Source: a bacterium (GTDB taxonomy: Bacteria > Planctomycetota > Planctomycetia > Isosphaerales > Isosphaeraceae). Taken from it: a stretch of DNA of 64,000 bases. Below the pieces are notes generated by a model, which was given only the letters and a program-made list of their open reading frames with translations, ran no database searches and was not told where the DNA came from. A program made the position numbers and the translations under genes. Below, one piece after another: positions 33,726 to 43,032 of the stretch (within the stretch, counting starts at the first letter, position 1; each line of letters begins with the position of its first letter). The DNA is taken from positions 1 to 64,000 of the forward strand of contig WGMM01000041.1 in the NCBI GenBank assembly GCA_016125085.1. Reading direction: 5' to 3'.

Positions 33726-34781
33726 TCACTTGCGAAGGACAGGGCTTTCGATACCGAAGTGTGGGCTGGGCATTGACTTCGATGTGTCGGTCGATGGCGT
33801 GATCACACGCAGCTCCGCGGCTGCGGGGCTGTGGTCGAGGGCCCAGAAGAAGTAATCGTTGGCGTTTTCGGGATCCGCGAGCACACGCGCTTCGATCTGG
33901 CGCAATTCCTGCTGCACAAGCTCGGAGATGTCAGCATTCGGTGCAATATGTCGAGGCTCGGCGAATTCGAGCCGGTGCGTGCCGCCGGGAAGCATGGAGC
34001 AATAGACCGAAACGACGGGGGCGCCGGATCTTTGGGCCAGGATCGCCCAGATCGGGGTGAACTTCCAGTGCTCGCCGAGGAACTGGGCCGTGACGGACTG
34101 GTTGTCGAGCCAGCGGACGTCGGAGGCGACCAGGATGATGTAACGCGACTTCAGCACTCGCAGGCTGCGGATGATCGATGCGACGCCGTCGTTGCCCTTT
34201 TTCTTGCGGGAAACGAACATCTCCTGCTGACCCATGGTGCCGGTCGAGGAGAAATAGGTTTCGAGCGATTTGCTGAGGTGCCGGGGCCGCTCGGTGAGGA
34301 ATCGGAAGTCGAGGTTTTTCCGGAGCATCCAGTGTGCCGGCAGAATATGGCCACCGAAGTGGTTCGATAGAAGGACGACGCCACGCTGTTCGGCCATCGC
34401 CTGTTCGAGATGTTCGCCACCGACGATTTCGAACGCGTTCAGGGCCCGATCGGCATCGGGACCGTCCAGAAGGACGTCGCGCAAACGCCAGCGGGTCAGC
34501 CGGCCTGAGAGGTTGCGGGCCGTAGTCGAAAGGTCCCAGCTGGCGTTCATTCGCTGGGCAGCTTCGGCGACGGCCTGGTCAATGTGCCGGCGCAGTTCGG
34601 GCACACGGTCGTATTCCCAGCGGCCAATGCTTTCGACGAAGTTCGTCGCGCGGTCGATCGGCATGCGGCGCAGCACCGGAACTGCGAACGTGTTCATGAG
34701 CCATTTTCGCAAGTTCATGCCGCTTCGACGCATCAGCTCACTCCGACGTCCATGTCGTTCGATTCGCTCGTCCGGATCCAT
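33726..34781 (-). CDS. LpxL/HtrB-like lysophospholipid acyltransferase, atypical active site
   Basis: 351 residues. The core GVVLLSNHFGGHILPAHWML aligns with the H-x4-D/E block of LpxL-like acyltransferases, but the acid is missing: H141 is followed by FGGHI, so Ile146 stands where Asp/Glu is expected. Later blocks (RYIILVASDVRWLDNQ, APVVSVYCSMLPGGTHRLEF) fit the family. Residues 23-60 contain an amphipathic or membrane-associated segment. Third gene after ketosynthase and ACP, 41 bp from the ACP stop, so it probably takes acyl-ACP from this dedicated carrier. Another His (145 or 150) may act instead; it could also be inactive. Confidence 0.75.
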   Translation of the reverse strand: MDPDERIERHGRRSELMRRSGMNLRKWLMNTFAVPVLRRMPIDRATNFVESIGRWEYDRVPELRRHIDQAVAEAAQRMNASWDLSTTARNLSGRLTRWRLRDVLLDGPDADRALNAFEIVGGEHLEQAMAEQRGVVLLSNHFGGHILPAHWMLRKNLDFRFLTERPRHLSKSLETYFSSTGTMGQQEMFVSRKKKGNDGVASIIRSLRVLKSRYIILVASDVRWLDNQSVTAQFLGEHWKFTPIWAILAQRSGAPVVSVYCSMLPGGTHRLEFAEPRHIAPNADISELVQQELRQIEARVLADPENANDYFFWALDHSPAAAELRVITPSTDTSKSMPSPHFGIESPVLRK

Positions 34782-34821
34782 CCATGCATGTGCCGCCGCG
34801 AACGGCGGCTCTCATCGGCCG

Positions 34822-35079
34822 TCAGGCGGCAGAGAGTTTCAAACCTCGCTGGGCCATCAGGTTCAGGACGTCGCCGACGCTCGCGATCGCGCCGATTTCG
34901 TCATCGGTCAGTTCGAAGTTGTAGTTGTCCTGAATCGAAAGCAGGACGCCGACGAGGTCGAGGCTGTCCACGCCGAGATCCTGAACGAACCGGCTCGAAT
35001 CGTTGATCAGAACATGGGCCGGAATCTTCGCGGCCTGACGGATGACGGCATAAAGTTCCTCGCGTCGAATTTCATTCAT
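34822..35079 (-). CDS. Acyl carrier protein
   Basis: 85 residues from ATG 35079, which has AGGAG upstream. The phosphopantetheine site is S39 in LGVDSLDLV. A single four-helix ACP that carries acyl chains on a thioester. The first 8 bp overlap the end of the ketosynthase gene, so the two are cotranscribed and likely produced together. Sequence is close to discrete ACPs of specialised lipid or secondary-metabolite loci rather than the highly conserved housekeeping AcpP. Confidence 0.9.
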   Translation of the reverse strand: MNEIRREELYAVIRQAAKIPAHVLINDSSRFVQDLGVDSLDLVGVLLSIQDNYNFELTDDEIGAIASVGDVLNLMAQRGLKLSAA

Positions 35080-36364
35080 CGTTCCATCTCCTGAACACGA
35101 GGGCGTTGTTCGTGCCACCGAACCCGAACGATGCGGACATCGCGTATTCGATGTCGCATGGTCTGGAATGGTTGGGGACGTAATCCAGAGTCAGTTCCGG
35201 GTCGGCTACATAATTAATCGTCGGCACGATTCGTCCTCGCCTTAAGGATTCCACGGTCGTAATCGCTTCGATCGCCGAAGCCGCGCCCAGCGAATGGCCC
35301 AGAGCGCCTTTGATCGAACTGATCGGCAGATTCGGGGCGTGATCGCCGAAAACCGCTGTCAGGGCTTGAGTTTCGGTCGCGTCGTTGACGCTCGTGCTGG
35401 TGCCGTGAGCGTTGTAATGCCCGATTCGTTCTTTCGTCAGTCCTGAATCCTGAATCGCCAGGTTCAGACATTTTTCGATGCGAGGGGCGTAGGGGGCCGC
35501 CATGTGGTATCCGTCCGAATTGACCGCCATGCCGGCGAGTTCCGCCAGGATTTCGAGACCCAGCTCCCGCGCTTTTTCGAGTGTGGTGAGCGACAGCATG
35601 CCGGCGGCCTCGCTCATGACGAAACCGCAACGGTCCTCAGAAAACGGCCGGCTTGCCTGTTCGGGGGCTTCGAAGGCACGGTCCGCCGGCTTGATCGTCG
35701 CCAGGGCCTTCATCGTGGCGAAGGCGTTGACGATCGAAGGCACGAAGGCACTTTCCGATGCGCCGCAGAGTACGAAATCGGCCATGCCTGCACGCAGGAG
35801 CATCGCGCCCAGGATGATCGCGTGACCGCCCGAGGCACAGGCGTTGGATGGCCCGAAGCCAGGGCCGTAGAGCCCCAGATGCTGGCTGATCTGCCCGCCG
35901 AGCTGGTTGATCAGCAGAGCGGGAACGGTGTAAGGGCCAAGGTTCAGGCGGCCCCGCGACTCGGCCCTGGCCCGTTCCTGTTCGAGCAGATCGACACCGC
36001 CGAAGGCGCTGGCGGCGACGACACCGACCCTGTCCGCGTCGAGGGGTTTTCCGGCAAGGGGCTTCCACGCTTCGTCGGCGGCTTTCAGGCCGAGGTGGAG
36101 GAAGCGGGCTTCGAGCTTGGCGAGCCGGGCGTCTTCACCCGGAGTGCCCGGGCCGACGCCTTCGACGAAGCCGCCGATGTCGACGAGGAACTTTTCGGAG
36201 GGCAGGCGGGTGCGATCACGCCTGAGGCCGCCCCGGCCGCCTTCGAGCCCCGCCCAGGTCGTCGGCCAATCCGTGCCCAGACAGGTGACGGCACCCATGC
36301 CGACGACGACGATTCGGGAGGTTGGGGCAAGATTGCGGCGATCGGATGACATCGACGAACTCAT
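35072..36364 (-). CDS. Beta-ketoacyl-ACP synthase (KAS II/FabF-like)
   Basis: 430 residues, thiolase fold. The catalytic triad is C176 (SNACASGGHA), H320 (YNAHGTSTSVND) and H357 (GALGHSLGAAS). It condenses an acyl thioester with malonyl-ACP. It begins an operon with its own ACP and an acyltransferase (KS 35072-36364, ACP 34822-35079, acyltransferase 33726-34781), which is unlike a housekeeping fab cluster. The start may be ATG 36364 or 36352; no strong ribosome site helps to decide. No ketoreductase or dehydratase gene is present, so elongation reductions must be supplied from elsewhere. Confidence 0.9.
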   Translation of the reverse strand: MSSSMSSDRRNLAPTSRIVVVGMGAVTCLGTDWPTTWAGLEGGRGGLRRDRTRLPSEKFLVDIGGFVEGVGPGTPGEDARLAKLEARFLHLGLKAADEAWKPLAGKPLDADRVGVVAASAFGGVDLLEQERARAESRGRLNLGPYTVPALLINQLGGQISQHLGLYGPGFGPSNACASGGHAIILGAMLLRAGMADFVLCGASESAFVPSIVNAFATMKALATIKPADRAFEAPEQASRPFSEDRCGFVMSEAAGMLSLTTLEKARELGLEILAELAGMAVNSDGYHMAAPYAPRIEKCLNLAIQDSGLTKERIGHYNAHGTSTSVNDATETQALTAVFGDHAPNLPISSIKGALGHSLGAASAIEAITTVESLRRGRIVPTINYVADPELTLDYVPNHSRPCDIEYAMSASFGFGGTNNALVFRRWNDE

Positions 36365-36555
36365 GAAAAGTGAAGGGCGGACATGGTGGGCCCGGTGGCC
36401 GTGGTCCGGGATCGGATCAATTCGATTCTAACGACAGCGTAAAATTTGTCGATTCGGAATCAGCGATCGTTTCAGAACATCGGGACGAATCAGATCAGGT
36501 TTCGATCCAGGTCGCGAATCGGGCGAAAAACCGTATGAGGCACCCGGGAAAAACC

Positions 36556-36588
36556 AAAAGCGGGAGCCCTTTCGGGCAGCCCGCTTTT
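36556..36588. terminator. Strong intrinsic terminator
   Basis: AAAAGCGGG ... CCCGCTTTT with an inner GCCC-TTTC-GGGC hairpin. The A/T ends make it work in both directions. It lies 56 bp past the sugar-isomerase stop on the minus strand and ends that transcript before the ketosynthase operon. Confidence 0.88.
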
Positions 36589-36644
36589 CGTTGGAGTTCC
36601 GCACGTGGTCGGAACTGTCCAGTGCACGGTTCCATCCGGTCCGG

Positions 36645-37493
36645 TCAGATGCCGGCGTTTTTCTTGATGAATGCCAGGCCTTCTCGGGCGAGGGCCATCG
36701 AGTCGGGGAAGATGTCGCGCCAGATTTTGGTGGCGGCGGCGATGTTCGGGAGGGCTGAGCCGAAGGCCTCGATGGTGAGGTAGCCGCTGTAGTCCGAAGC
36801 TTTGACGGCCTTCCAGAACGTGTCCCAGTGGACCTGACCGGTGCCCGGGATGCCCCGGTCGTTTTCGGAAATATGAATGTGCTTCACGACGTTTTTGCAC
36901 GATTCGAAGGCTTTCGCCTGACACTTTTCCTCGATATTGGCGTGGAAGGTGTCGTACATCATGGCGAGCGAAGGGTGGTCGACGGCGTTCACGAACCTGG
37001 CTGCCTGTGCGGCTGTCGTGAGGAAGTAGATTTCGAACCTGTTGAGGTATTCGATGCAAAGCTGGATCTTGCGCGCGGCGGCTTCTTCGGCGACTTTTTT
37101 CATCGTCTCGACGCCGTGGGCGAATTCGGCGTCGGTCGGGAACGAACCCGAGAACACGCCGATGGCCGAGTGATAAGGGCCGACGAGCGTTTCGCAGCCG
37201 AATTCAGCGCCGCAGTCAAGCACCTTCTTCAGATGATCGACGGCCGCCTGGCGGATCTTGGCGTCGGGCGAGATCGGGTTGGTGTCGGGCCCGACGACGG
37301 TCACGGCCGTGGCGCCCAGGCCTTCGTCCTTGAGCAGCTTGCCGAGCCACGTGTATTTCTTCGGATCTTCGACGTCGAAGAGAGGGATTTCGACCGAGTC
37401 GAAGCCGATCTTCTTCAAGTCCTTGATCAGCGGAATGTGGGCCTCGGTCACGATATCGGCCCACAAGAGCAGGTTCATGCCGGTCTTGAGCAT
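36645..37493 (-). CDS. Sugar phosphate isomerase/epimerase-like TIM-barrel protein
   Basis: 282 residues of the AP-endonuclease-2-like TIM barrel (xylose-isomerase-like family). Metal-site acids can be seen in QLCIEYLNRFE (Glu), LAMMYDTFHANIEE (Asp and His), KHIHISENDRG (His) and LTIEAFGSALP (Glu), the usual Glu/Asp/His/Glu set. Tagatose/psicose 3-epimerases share this fold and these spacings. It acts on a keto-sugar or its phosphate. The gene is 125 bp from the Gfo/Idh/MocA gene on the same strand, a common partnership in inositol or sugar-acid catabolism. Confidence 0.85.
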   Translation of the reverse strand: MLKTGMNLLLWADIVTEAHIPLIKDLKKIGFDSVEIPLFDVEDPKKYTWLGKLLKDEGLGATAVTVVGPDTNPISPDAKIRQAAVDHLKKVLDCGAEFGCETLVGPYHSAIGVFSGSFPTDAEFAHGVETMKKVAEEAAARKIQLCIEYLNRFEIYFLTTAAQAARFVNAVDHPSLAMMYDTFHANIEEKCQAKAFESCKNVVKHIHISENDRGIPGTGQVHWDTFWKAVKASDYSGYLTIEAFGSALPNIAAATKIWRDIFPDSMALAREGLAFIKKNAGI

Positions 37494-37618
37494 CGCGTGC
37501 GGTTCTTTCCGTAATCGGGTTGTGCGGGTTCAGAGGGGCGATAAGAATTCGCGGCCGGCAGGTTCTTTCGAGATTGGCCTGGCCGGCCGTGTCCGAACGT
37601 CAGATCGATCCGGTCGTG

Positions 37619-38767
37619 TCAGACTCGAACCACTTCCCAGGAACGGGCTTTGGCCGATTCCAGGACAGCGTCACAGACGGCCTGGGTTTCCAGCGATTCG
37701 CGGAAGGTCGGCGAGGTCGACTTGCCCTCGGCCAGGTTGGCGAGGAAGTCGGCCACCTGGTGCACGAAGGTGTGTTCGTAGCCGATCTGCAGGCCGGGCA
37801 CCCACCATTTGTCCATGTAGGGGTGGTCGCCGTCGGTCACGTGAATGCTCTTCCAGCCGCGCAGCTGGCTTTCGTCGCGATGGTCGAAGTATTCCAGGCG
37901 GTGCAGGTCATGCAGATCCCAGCGGATGGAAGCCTTCTCGCCGTTGATTTCGAGCGTGTAGAGGGCCTTGTGGCCACGGGCGTAGCGGGTCGATTCGAAC
38001 AGGCCCAGCGAGCCGTTTTCGAAGTGACAGAGGAAGGCGCAGGCGTCGTCGATACCGACCTTTTCGACCTTGCCGGTCAGGTTGTGCTTGCGTTCCTTGA
38101 CGAACGTCTCGGTCATGGCCGTGACATCCGCGATCGACCCGTTGAGCCAGATGGCCGTGTCGATGCAGTGGGCGAGGAGGTCGCCGGTGACGCCCGAACC
38201 CGCCGCGGCGACATCCAGCCGCCACAGGGCCGTGCCACCCTGGGGCAGGTCGGCCGAGATCGTCCAGTCCTGCAGGAAGTTGGCCCGGTAGTGGAAGATC
38301 CGGCCCAGGCGGCCTTCATCGATGAGCTTCTTGGCCAGGGTCACTGCCGGAACACGGCGATAGTTGTACCAGACGGTGTTGGCGACACCGGCCTTCTCCA
38401 CGGCTTCGACCATCTTGTGGCCTTCCGCCGTGTTCATGGAAAGGGGCTTTTCGCACAGGATCGCCTTGCCCGCCTGGGCGGCGGCGATGGCGATTTCGGC
38501 GTGCGTGTTGTTCGGCGTGCAGATGTCGATCGCATCGATATCTGCACGGGCGACGAGCTTGCGCCAGTCGGTCTCGACCGATTCGTAACCCCATTGATCC
38601 GCGAACGCCCGCGCGGCTTCTTCGTTACGCCCGCAAACGGCTTTCAGAACGGGCCTGTAAGCCAGGTCGGGGAAGAAGTCATTGACGCGCTTGTATCCGT
38701 TCGAATGGGTTCGGCCCATGAATCCATAGCCGACCAGACCGATATTGAGTGGTTTTTTCGTGCTCAT
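37619..38767 (-). CDS. Gfo/Idh/MocA family oxidoreductase
   Basis: 382 residues. The N-terminal Rossmann motif is [13 protein letters not shown]. It is followed by [11 protein letters not shown], which carries the conserved catalytic-site Lys of this family, and the C-terminal beta-sheet domain with the [18 protein letters not shown] segment (catalytic Asp/His). It should oxidise or reduce a sugar or cyclitol with NAD(P). The pairing with the downstream TIM-barrel isomerase suggests a two-step sugar-modifying pathway; the sugar is not predictable. Divergent from the PEP-CTERM gene. Confidence 0.9.
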   Translation of the reverse strand: MSTKKPLNIGLVGYGFMGRTHSNGYKRVNDFFPDLAYRPVLKAVCGRNEEAARAFADQWGYESVETDWRKLVARADIDAIDICTPNNTHAEIAIAAAQAGKAILCEKPLSMNTAEGHKMVEAVEKAGVANTVWYNYRRVPAVTLAKKLIDEGRLGRIFHYRANFLQDWTISADLPQGGTALWRLDVAAAGSGVTGDLLAHCIDTAIWLNGSIADVTAMTETFVKERKHNLTGKVEKVGIDDACAFLCHFENGSLGLFESTRYARGHKALYTLEINGEKASIRWDLHDLHRLEYFDHRDESQLRGWKSIHVTDGDHPYMDKWWVPGLQIGYEHTFVHQVADFLANLAEGKSTSPTFRESLETQAVCDAVLESAKARSWEVVRV

Positions 38768-39150
38768 CGCAGTGCGAAGGACATTCCTGGTTGAGGAAGA
38801 ACGGAAGGAGGATGTTCGGAAGTGCCATGATTTTCACGCGAAGGGGGGCTCCGGTCAAGTGGTTTCGCCTGCGGTGGCAAGCTTGGGGGCTGAATCGGAC
38901 GGGGTTCGCTGATGGCGAACGTACGCGGGAGTCACCTGGCTCGATCGCTCCGAATCGACAGCTTTCGAAGAACCTCGTTCGGAGGATTCGGGAACGAAAA
39001 CGAAAAACGATCGAAGTTCAACAATCCGAGAGTTTTCGGAAAACTCTCAAGGTTCGGAGTTCGCGATGCCGATGGGACTTCGGAACAGTGTCCGCCCACG
39101 ATGCGGAAAATCTCTCTCCGCAAAATCTTCAGAGAATCCGGAGCCTCTGC
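38768..39150. other. Divergent gap with 9-bp palindrome
   Basis: 383 bp between divergent genes. The only clear structure is the hairpin GAGAGTTTT-CGG-AAAACTCTC (39028-39048), about 100 bp before the PEP-CTERM start, which could be an operator or attenuator. The 134 codons that the ORF track adds upstream of 39151 are low-complexity and unsupported. Confidence 0.4.
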
Positions 39151-40272
39151 ATGAGGTGCAAGCGACTATTCGGTTCGATCGTTTCTCTGGCGGTTTCGAT
39201 CGCGACCTCAAGCGCTGGTTCGAATGCCGCGGATTTGACTTTCACCGAGATTTCTCGATTCAACGTCGCTGCCGCCGGCATCGGTAGCGTGCCCTCCGCG
39301 GTCGCCTGGAACGGCAGTCGGCTCTTCATTGGCGGTTACAACACGGCCAACGGAACCGGCACCGTCGGGATCGTCGAAGTGACGAACGCCACGACGACCG
39401 GCATCGTCAACGGCACGTTCGGCACGGTTTTCGGCCAGTTCGCCAATACCCCCGGCCAGCGCGGTTACACGGGGCTTGACCTGCTCGGATCGACTCTGGC
39501 CGCTTCTTACGACAGCGGGGCCGCTGTAGCCAACGGAATCCAGAACTTCAACATCGATACGTCCAATCAGCTCTGGGGCATCACGGCCCGCGGCAGCAGC
39601 GGCGTGGCCTTCGATCCCGGGTACGGGCCGACTCAGGATGGCGCAGGAACCGCCTGGACGACGATCGGCAGCGGTCGACGCATCCTGCAGAATACGCTTA
39701 ACGGTTCGACGATCTATTCGTCGGCCAATGGCATGATCATCAATACCGGAACCGGGACGAACTGGCGTGACATCGACTTCGATCCTGAAACGGGCGACAT
39801 TTACTCGCGCCGGTCGAACGGGATTTTCAAGGGTGTCCGCGACGGTGCGAATTCGCTCAGTTCCGTCGATGTGCTCAAGCCGACCAACGCCGCGACGGAC
39901 AACATCAATGGCCAGAATTTGTCGTATATGAACGTCAGCCTGAGCACCCGGGCGATCGTCTACAACGATCGCACGTCGTCCTCGTCCGGCCAGTCGTTCC
40001 TGTCGATCATCAAGGCCATGAATACGTCCGGGACCGCACTTACGACCGACTTCACTTTCCTCAGCGGCCTGACGCCGGCCAATAGCGCGGGCTACTACTC
40101 GTTCGACTTCGACCCGGTCACGAAGACTCTGGCCATCGCCGACTTCTCGAATCGGAACGTCCACATTTTCGCAGTCGTGCCTGAGCCTTCCACGGTGGCC
40201 CTGGGCGTCGCGGGGGTCTCGATTCTGGCCATCACCGGCTGGCGGCGTCGCAAGGCCCGGGCCATGGCCTGA
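39151..40272 (+). CDS. Exported PEP-CTERM-anchored protein, unknown function
   Basis: 373 residues from ATG 39151, where a signal peptide begins (MRCKRLFGSIVSLAVSIATSSAGSNA). The body is rich in Gly/Thr/Asn and beta-type sequence; repeats of similar length suggest a propeller-like fold, but no family was recognised. The C-terminus is a textbook PEP-CTERM tail: VPEPSTVA, a TM helix, then GWRRRKARAMA. Such proteins are sorted by an exosortase to the cell surface or matrix. No exosortase gene is in this window. Alone on the strand and closed by its own terminator. Confidence 0.85.
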   Translation: MRCKRLFGSIVSLAVSIATSSAGSNAADLTFTEISRFNVAAAGIGSVPSAVAWNGSRLFIGGYNTANGTGTVGIVEVTNATTTGIVNGTFGTVFGQFANTPGQRGYTGLDLLGSTLAASYDSGAAVANGIQNFNIDTSNQLWGITARGSSGVAFDPGYGPTQDGAGTAWTTIGSGRRILQNTLNGSTIYSSANGMIINTGTGTNWRDIDFDPETGDIYSRRSNGIFKGVRDGANSLSSVDVLKPTNAATDNINGQNLSYMNVSLSTRAIVYNDRTSSSSGQSFLSIIKAMNTSGTALTTDFTFLSGLTPANSAGYYSFDFDPVTKTLAIADFSNRNVHIFAVVPEPSTVALGVAGVSILAITGWRRRKARAMA

Positions 40273-40303
40273 CGGAAACGGGTCGAAAAGCCAGGAAATC
40301 ACG

Positions 40304-40347
40304 ACGAACTGCCCTTCGACGAAATCGATCGGCAGTTCGTTCTTTTT
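40304..40347 (+). terminator. Intrinsic terminator after the PEP-CTERM gene
   Basis: ACGAACTGCC, 17-nt loop, GGCAGTTCGT, then TCTTTTT. A 10-bp stem and T-tract 32 bp past the stop codon. Confidence 0.78.
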
Positions 40348-40469
40348 CGCATCCGTTCAATTCGCTTGCCGAAAAGTCCGATCATGGTTCGCAGCAGGAT
40401 CGAGTCGGTTCGCGGAGATGGCCCGAAATCTATTGTCTGGCCGTACGATTCACGAGATGAGAACTCGAA

Positions 40470-40901
40470 GTGGCCGAACCTGACGCATCGACGGAACCGA
40501 CGCGCGTCGCCATCGCCATCGTGCGGCGCGGCCGGCGGTTTCTCGTGCGCATCCGGCCCCCCGGCGGACCGATGCCGGGAGTGCACGAATTCGCTGGCGG
40601 CAAGTCGGAAGAGGGTGAATCGCCCGAAGACACGGCACGTCGCGAAGGCTTCGAGGAAATCGGCATCCGGCTGAGGATCCTCGGGTTGCGGCGCAGGTTC
40701 ACGCACAACTATGCCCATGGGCTGATCGATCTTCACTACTTCGATGCCGAGCCGGTGCCGGTCGATGCCGAGCCGGCGGCCGAATCGGGGTTCTACTGGG
40801 TGGACGCGCTGGAACTGCCCCGGCTGACCTTTCCGCCGGCGAACGAACCGGTCATCGCGGATCTGGTGCGCGAGTTCGGAACGGGCTCAACACCGGAATG
40901 A
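40470..40901 (+). CDS. Nudix hydrolase (MutT-like)
   Basis: 143 residues with a start at GTG 40470; no better ATG is in frame. The Nudix box GGKSEEGESPEDTARREGFEEIGI matches G-x5-E-x7-R-E-x-x-E-E-x-G with all metal-binding Glu. The fold hydrolyses a nucleoside diphosphate linked to another group. Short length and R-rich N-terminus resemble MutT/8-oxo-dGTPase-like proteins, but substrate specificity cannot be read from sequence. Confidence 0.85.
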   Translation: MAEPDASTEPTRVAIAIVRRGRRFLVRIRPPGGPMPGVHEFAGGKSEEGESPEDTARREGFEEIGIRLRILGLRRRFTHNYAHGLIDLHYFDAEPVPVDAEPAAESGFYWVDALELPRLTFPPANEPVIADLVREFGTGSTPE

Positions 40902-41064
40902 AGGTTTACAGGATTCGCCTGTCCACATATCGGGTTTTGACCTTTTCGAAGTCGGTGGACTATGTTAGGAACTGTTCGGTCCAGGGAACCGGGGACCTGA
41001 TTTCGGCGAGTCCGGGTGGTCGATACCAGCCCTGCGCCGGAAGTCGTCAAGGAAGATCATTCGC

Positions 41065-41967
41065 ATGAGCGTGGCCGCGGAACCAAGCATGACCGGGGAC
41101 GAGACCGCCGAGTTTCCGGCGCCTCTGGAAGATCCGCGTCCCGCGCTAAGGGCCATGGTCCATACGGTCCGGATGTACGTCGTTCGCGATATCGATGAAT
41201 TCCGCCGGTTTCGGGGCGTCATCGGCAATCTTGTCTCGCAGGAACTCCACGTCCGGTATCAAAGGTCGATGCTCGGGTTTCTCTGGACGCTCGTGAACCC
41301 GGCCCTGATGATGAGCACGCAGGCCCTGGTGTTCTCGCGGCTTTTCCGCGGTATCGGTGGCATGGGGCCCTGGGAATACGCCGTGTTCCTGTTCTCCGGC
41401 GCGATGCCCTGGACGTTCCTCGCCAGCAGCCTGACCGAATGCACGACTTCGCTGATCCATCAGGAAGGCCTGATCCGCAAGATCTATGTGCCGAAGTGGA
41501 TCTTTCCGCTGGCCCGGGTGCTGATTCAGGGCATTACGTTCAGCCTGTCGCTCGTGGCATTGTTCGTGATGCTGTGGCCGCTGGGCGCGAAGGTTTCGTC
41601 GAGCCTGCTCGGGCTGCCGATCGCGATGGCCCTGCTGGGCATCTTCACGATGGGCCTGGGGTTGATCGCCGCGACGGTTCACACCTTTTTCCGTGATTTC
41701 GGCCACTTCCTGGGCGTCGGACTGCAGGCGTGGTACTTCCTGACACCGATCATCTACCGGTCCGACTTCCTCCCTGCGGACGAGCGCTGGAAGTTCTGGC
41801 TCAATCCGGCGTATCCGTTCGTGCGGCTGTTCCAGATCCTCATCCACGAGTCTTCCTGGCCACCGGCCTGGCTGTTTCTGCTGTGCGGGTTCATCGGATG
41901 CGCGACGTTCAGCGCCGGCTATCTGGTGTTCAAGTCACAGGAACGCAAGATCGTCTTCCGGTTGTGA
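41065..41967 (+). CDS. ABC-2 type permease, polysaccharide/teichoic acid exporter (Wzm-like)
   Basis: 300 residues. After a ~65-residue cytosolic N-terminus comes the ABC-2 permease core: ELHVRYQRSMLGFLWTLVNPALMMS (the conserved coupling helix), then six hydrophobic segments. The PIIYRSDFLPADERWKFWLNPAYPFV loop is typical of Wzm/TagG proteins. It should form the membrane channel of an O-antigen-like glycan exporter together with the next gene. AAGGA lies upstream of the ATG. Confidence 0.9.
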   Translation: MSVAAEPSMTGDETAEFPAPLEDPRPALRAMVHTVRMYVVRDIDEFRRFRGVIGNLVSQELHVRYQRSMLGFLWTLVNPALMMSTQALVFSRLFRGIGGMGPWEYAVFLFSGAMPWTFLASSLTECTTSLIHQEGLIRKIYVPKWIFPLARVLIQGITFSLSLVALFVMLWPLGAKVSSSLLGLPIAMALLGIFTMGLGLIAATVHTFFRDFGHFLGVGLQAWYFLTPIIYRSDFLPADERWKFWLNPAYPFVRLFQILIHESSWPPAWLFLLCGFIGCATFSAGYLVFKSQERKIVFRL

Positions 41968-41975
41968 TCACGCCC

Positions 41976-42869
41976 ATGCCCACATCGAACCTGCAGACCA
42001 ATGCCGATGCCGCCGACAGCCCAGCCCGGGGCGACGTGCGCATCGACGCACGCGAACCGAAACTGCACGGGCCCGTCGTTCGGCATATCGCCGAATTTCC
42101 GGCCGCCGGCAGGTCTCGGGACGAAGCCGTCGTCCGGCTGCAGAACATCGGCCTGAAATTCACGAGCTATCATGACAGCCACCCGTCACTGAAACGCGCC
42201 TTGCTGAACCTGGTGCTGCGTCGTTCGGCCCCGGCGACGAACAAGACCTTCTGGGCCCTGCAGGGCATTGACCTGACGATCCGCCAGGGTGAGCGCGTGG
42301 CTCTCGTCGGCACCAACGGCGCCGGGAAGAGCACGCTGCTGAAGGTGATCGCCCGCATTTACGAGCCGACGGTCGGCCGGCTGACGACGCGAGGCCGAAT
42401 CGCCCCGATGATCGAAATGGGCGCGGGCTTCCATCCTGAACTGACGGGCCGCAGGAATATCCAGCTCAACGGTGCCCTGATGGGGATGTCGCGTGCCGAA
42501 ATGACGGCCCGAGAGCCAGCGATCTGGGACTGGACCGGCCTGGCCGAATTCGCCGATCTGCCGCTTAAGTATTACTCCAGCGGCATGTTTCAGCGGCTGG
42601 CTTTCGCGATCGCCACGGAAGTGGAGCCCGAGATCCTGCTGGTGGACGAATCGCTCAACGCCGGCGACGCATCGTTCGTGGACAAGGCCAAGCGGCGGAT
42701 CCTCGACGTTTTCGACAAGGCCAAGGCCGTGATCGTCGTATCACACGACCTGGGCATCGTTTCCGAGCTTTGCACTCGAACGGTCTGGCTCGATCATGGC
42801 CGCATCGTGGCGGACGGCCCCACGCCCGAGATCCTCGACCGGTACGTCCGCGCCGTCACGGGCGGTTGA
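41976..42869 (+). CDS. ABC transporter ATP-binding protein (Wzt-like, short)
   Basis: 297 residues from ATG 41976. GTG 41964 would instead overlap the permease stop (GTGA) and is a possible alternative. Walker A is GTNGAGKST, the signature is YYSSGMFQRLAFA (SSGM in place of LSGGQ, as in Wzt/TagH), and Walker B is ILLVDESLNAGD. There is an N-terminal extension of about 45 Pro/Ala/Arg-rich residues, and no C-terminal carbohydrate-binding domain, so glycan recognition is not built in. Forms a two-gene exporter with the permease; no glycan-synthesis genes adjoin it. Confidence 0.9.
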   Translation: MPTSNLQTNADAADSPARGDVRIDAREPKLHGPVVRHIAEFPAAGRSRDEAVVRLQNIGLKFTSYHDSHPSLKRALLNLVLRRSAPATNKTFWALQGIDLTIRQGERVALVGTNGAGKSTLLKVIARIYEPTVGRLTTRGRIAPMIEMGAGFHPELTGRRNIQLNGALMGMSRAEMTAREPAIWDWTGLAEFADLPLKYYSSGMFQRLAFAIATEVEPEILLVDESLNAGDASFVDKAKRRILDVFDKAKAVIVVSHDLGIVSELCTRTVWLDHGRIVADGPTPEILDRYVRAVTGG

Positions 42870-43032
42870 ACGACTGCTGACATTCCCGCGCGGCGGATCG
42901 CCCGGTCGCTATCGGCCGTTCGCCGGTTCGCTTATTCTGGAACGATCGGCGATTGCCGCAAGCGGCGCATCGGGCCGGAACCATTGCGGCTTCGGCCAAT
43001 GAGAGTCATTCCGGCGCAATTTACGGAGAGGC

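Noticed and set aside
37551-37592. Terminator after the Gfo/Idh/MocA gene
   Set aside because: GGCCGGCAGG and CCTGGCCGGCC can pair with a bulge, but there is no T-tract and the downstream isomerase is probably cotranscribed.
42870-43032. tRNA-like gene in the exporter/cupin gap
   Set aside because: A GGTTCG-like word occurs, but no acceptor or anticodon stems can be folded around it.
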